Shown here one piece after another: positions 58,820 to 64,000 of a DNA stretch of 64,000 bases; the stretch's first letter is position 1; each line of letters opens with the position of its first letter. The stretch is from Pedococcus sp031456495 (GTDB lineage: Bacteria > Actinomycetota > Actinomycetes > Actinomycetales > Dermatophilaceae), in the NCBI RefSeq assembly GCF_031456495.1, contig NZ_JAVDUW010000002.1, forward strand, positions 1 to 64,000, written 5' to 3'. The translations under genes and the position numbers were made by a program. The notes below the pieces were generated by a model. The model made no database searches and was not told the origin of the DNA. It saw nothing but the letters and a program-made list of their open reading frames with translations.

Positions 58820-59620
58820 TCAGGCGAACTGCCAGGAGCGCTTGCTCAGGCCGAACCAGAAGCCGTCGATGACGCTCTCGTTCTCGAGCGAGCCCGACTC
58901 GTACGCCGCGCCGAGGCTGACGTACAGCGGCGCCCAGTGCTCGGTCCGCGGGTGGGCCTCCCGGGCTGCGGGGGCCTTGTGCACGAAGTCGAGGATCGCG
59001 TCGACGTCCTGCCGCTCGAGCGCCTCGGCCGCCCAGTGGTCGAACTCGCTCGAGGCAGCCGGGGGCGTCCCGTCGGGGCCGCCGCCTGGGTTGAACCAGC
59101 GCAGGTTGTGGGTGGTGAACCCGGACCCGACGATGAGCGTCCCTTCGTCGCGCAGCGGGGCGAGCCTGCGGCCGAGCTCGAACAGCGTCCGCGGGTCCAG
59201 GGTCGGCATCGACATCTGCAGGACCGGCACGTCCGCGTCGGGGTACATCTCGACCAGCGGCACGTAGGCGCCGTGGTCGAGGCCACGGGACTCGTCCCGG
59301 TGGACGGGGTTCTCCGCGGTGTGGACGAGCTTCTCCACCGAGGCGGCGAGCTCGGGCGCACCCGGCGCGGGATACGTCACCTCGTAGTAGTGGCGCGGGA
59401 AGCCCCAGAAGTCGTAGACGAGCGGGACGTCGCCCGACGTCGCGGACAGCGACAGCGGCGCCTCCTCCCAGTGCGCCGACACCATGAGGATGTTGGCCGG
59501 CGTGCCGAACCGGTCCGACCAGTCGGCCAGCTGCCGGGTCCACACCGGGTCGTCCGCGAGCGGCGGGGCGCCGTGGCTGAGGTACAGGACCGGCTGGCGC
59601 TCCTGCGTCGAGGTGCTCAT
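58820..59620 (-). CDS. LigB/DODA-type extradiol dioxygenase
   Basis: A 266-residue class III extradiol dioxygenase of the YgiD/4,5-DOPA dioxygenase group. Metal ligands appear in VLYLSHGAPPLADD, MVSAHWEEAPLSL and VGSGFTTHNLRWF, with the catalytic GLDHGAYVPLVEMYPDADVP. It would cleave a catechol ring; natural substrate unknown. The ATG at 59620 is 6 nt after TATGCT with TTGAAA 18 bp upstream, so the transcript is leaderless. An AGTTGAAACT inverted repeat at the -35 suggests a MarR-like regulator. Confidence 0.88.
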   Translation of the reverse strand: MSTSTQERQPVLYLSHGAPPLADDPVWTRQLADWSDRFGTPANILMVSAHWEEAPLSLSATSGDVPLVYDFWGFPRHYYEVTYPAPGAPELAASVEKLVHTAENPVHRDESRGLDHGAYVPLVEMYPDADVPVLQMSMPTLDPRTLFELGRRLAPLRDEGTLIVGSGFTTHNLRWFNPGGGPDGTPPAASSEFDHWAAEALERQDVDAILDFVHKAPAAREAHPRTEHWAPLYVSLGAAYESGSLENESVIDGFWFGLSKRSWQFA

Positions 59621-59626
59621 GGGCCC

Positions 59627-59656
59627 AGCATACGCTCGAGACAATTTAAGTTTCAA
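59627..59656 (-). promoter_or_regulatory. Leaderless promoter of the LigB gene with AT-rich operator candidate
   Basis: On the minus strand, TTGAAA (59651-59656) and TATGCT (59627-59632) are 18 bp apart. The stretch 59642-59663 is the most AT-rich in the region and includes AGTT-GA-AACT, a small inverted repeat at the -35. Confidence 0.6.
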
Positions 59657-59849
59657 CTATCAGTATGCCGGTGGGGCGCGGGTGCGCGGACCGCCGGGCG
59701 CCGCGTGGGGTGGCTGCCGGTGGGCGCTCGCGCACGCTCGGCGAGACCCGTGGGAGCCGACTTGACCGCCTCGGCTACCGTCTCTTGCGTTGCCATGTCC
59801 ACGCAGCGACGAATCCGCTGCACATGGGAGCAGGACGGCAGGTACATCT

Positions 59850-62645
<2,796 letters not shown>

Positions 62646-62658
62646 CGGGCAGAACCGA

Positions 62659-64000
62659 TGGCGCCACCCCTCGACCCGGCCACCAGCCGGCAGCTGTCAC
62701 TGCGCCTCGCGAAGGAGCAGTCACAGCAACGGCTTCCGTCGGTCGCGGCCGCCCTGGTCCGGGACGGTGAGGTCGTCTGGTCCGACGCCGTCGGCACGCT
62801 CGACGGCCGCAGCGGTGGCGAGGCGGCCACCACCGGCACGCAGTACCGCATCGGGTCGATCACCAAGACCTTCGTGGCGGTCGAGGTGATGCGGCTGCGC
62901 GACGAGGGACGGCTCGACCTGTCGGACACCGTCGTGGCGCTGCTGCCCGAGGTGGCCGGCTCGGACTTCGCCGGCGTCACCGTGGCCCAGCTGCTCTCGC
63001 ACAGCTCGGGCCTGCAGGCCGAGACCGGCGGCCCGTGGTGGGAGCGCACCGCGGGCGACGACTGGGCGGCGCTGGTCGCCAGCCGGCCCGCTCTGCGGTT
63101 CCGCCCCGGCGCCCGCTTCCACTACTCCAACGTCGGGTATGCCGTGCTCGGCGAGGTCGTGGCGCGGCTGCGCGGCGTGCCCTGGCACGACGCCGTCCGC
63201 ACCTCGCTGCTCGACCCGCTCGGCATGACCCGGACGATTCCGCGCCCGCAGCCGCCGGCAGCGCCGGGCTGGGGCGTCCACCCGCTCGCCGACCTGCTCC
63301 ACGTCGAGCCGGAGCACGACGCCGGCGCCATGGCCCCGGCCGGCCAGCTCTGGTCGACCGCACAGGACCTCTCGCGCTGGGCCGCCTTCCTGGCCGGCCG
63401 CACCGAGGGGCTGCTCGACCCCGCCACCCTCGACGAGATGTGCCTGCCGATCGTGGTCAACGACGGCCCCGGCCAGGCGTGGACCGCCGCGCACGGGCTC
63501 GGCTGGCAGGTGTGGAACCTCGAGGGACGCCGGTATGCCGGGCACGGCGGCTCGATGCCTGGCTTCCTCGCGTCGCTGCGCGTCGACCGCGAGAGCGGCG
63601 ACGGCTGCGTGCTCTTCGCCAACGCCACGTCCGGGATGTCGCCCGCGCTCTCGCAGGACCTGCTCACCCTGCTCGCCGAGCGCGAGCCGGTCCCGCCGGC
63701 GCCGTGGTCGGCCGACGCCACCCAGGTCGACGGCCTCGAGCTGGTCGGCGACTGGTACTGGGGCACGACGGCATACACGCTGCGGCTGGCGGACGACGGG
63801 CACCTCGTCCTCGGCGAGCCGGGGGTGCACCGCGGGTCGCGGTTCCGTCCCACCGGGGCCGGGTGGGTCGGTCTCGACGGGTACCACGAGGGCGAGCCGC
63901 TGGTGGCGGTGCGCGACGCCTCCGGTGGCGTGGGGCACCTCGACCTGGGGTCGTTCCGGTTCACCCGGACGCCCTACGACCCGACGGCCGACGTTCCCGG
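62659..64000 (+). CDS. Serine hydrolase, beta-lactamase/PBP-like family (truncated by window)
   Basis: The open frame runs from ATG 62659 to the window end, at least 447 residues. YRIGSITKTFVAVEVMRLRD holds the catalytic S-x-x-K (SITK), FHYSNVGYAVLGEVVARLRG the Y-x-N, and YAGHGGSMPGFLASLRV the final H-x-G triad element. This is the class C beta-lactamase/D-aminopeptidase family, usually peptidases or esterases. The C-terminal part (VDGLELVGDWYWGTTAYTLR) is a lipocalin-like domain seen in the family. No signal peptide. It starts 13 bp after topA and may be cotranscribed. Confidence 0.87.

Overview
The window is a very GC-rich bacterial chromosome segment with dense codirectional operons, GTGA/ATGA stop-start overlaps, many GTG starts and many genes that look leaderless (a TAnnnT box 6-7 nt before the start codon). 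Together with the short Flp-pilus (Tad) locus next to a YprA/MrfA-like helicase, a 6C RNA and a K+-independent type H+-pyrophosphatase, this points to a high-GC actinobacterium, probably of the Intrasporangiaceae or a close relative. That placement is inference from gene content and style, not a search. I see no tRNA, rRNA, CRISPR array, transposase or phage gene. One gene (right edge) is cut by the window.

1-20.4 kb: a purine/allantoin and glyoxylate catabolic block, all on the + strand except malate synthase. Guanine deaminase and xanthine dehydrogenase (XdhA fused FeS/FAD, XdhB molybdenum subunit, XdhC) feed urate synthesis. An NCS1 permease and an Asp/Glu/hydantoin racemase probably import and racemise allantoin. 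Allantoinase, ureidoglycine aminohydrolase and an FAH-fold protein (candidate ureidoglycolate lyase) lead to glyoxylate. Glyoxylate then goes to glycerate and phosphoglycerate (Gcl, hydroxypyruvate isomerase, tartronate semialdehyde reductase, glycerate kinase) or to malate (AceB). A GntR/FCD and an IclR regulator lie inside the block, and two near-identical 15-bp palindromes mark the hyi-gcl promoter and the aceB/iclR intergenic region. Allantoate amidohydrolase and the urate-to-allantoin enzymes are not in the window.

20.5-28 kb: single genes (GDPD phosphodiesterase, HTH regulator, secreted M23-type protein, PA2169-like four-helix protein, GNAT), acetyl-CoA synthetase, a membrane protein and a secreted AMIN-like protein.

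28-35.4 kb: two sodium/solute symporters of the acetate/carboxylate type, each preceded by a small two-helix membrane protein; the second is headed by a LytS-like kinase and LytTR regulator. A divergent gene encodes a Fic-fold protein whose catalytic motif is degraded.

35.4-48 kb: an 830-bp noncoding stretch with a 6C-type small RNA, then the tad/flp locus (Ssd/CpaE, TadA, TadB, TadC, DUF4244 pilin, two TadE-like proteins), a coiled-coil membrane protein, an MrfA-like helicase, a STAS antagonist, the H+-PPase and an AIM24 protein.

48-64 kb: a methyltransferase, a TetR gene with its operator and a heterodimeric ABC exporter carrying one degenerate ATP site, an SGLT-type symporter with a small membrane partner, an MFS transporter, a DUF559 nuclease-like gene bracketed by two copies of a roughly 48-bp palindrome, a LigB/DODA dioxygenase, DNA topoisomerase I and a truncated serine hydrolase.

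The strongest unexplained signals are the octamer GTATGCCG (about 40 copies on both strands, forcing rare codons) and the DUF559 gene with its flanking palindromes.
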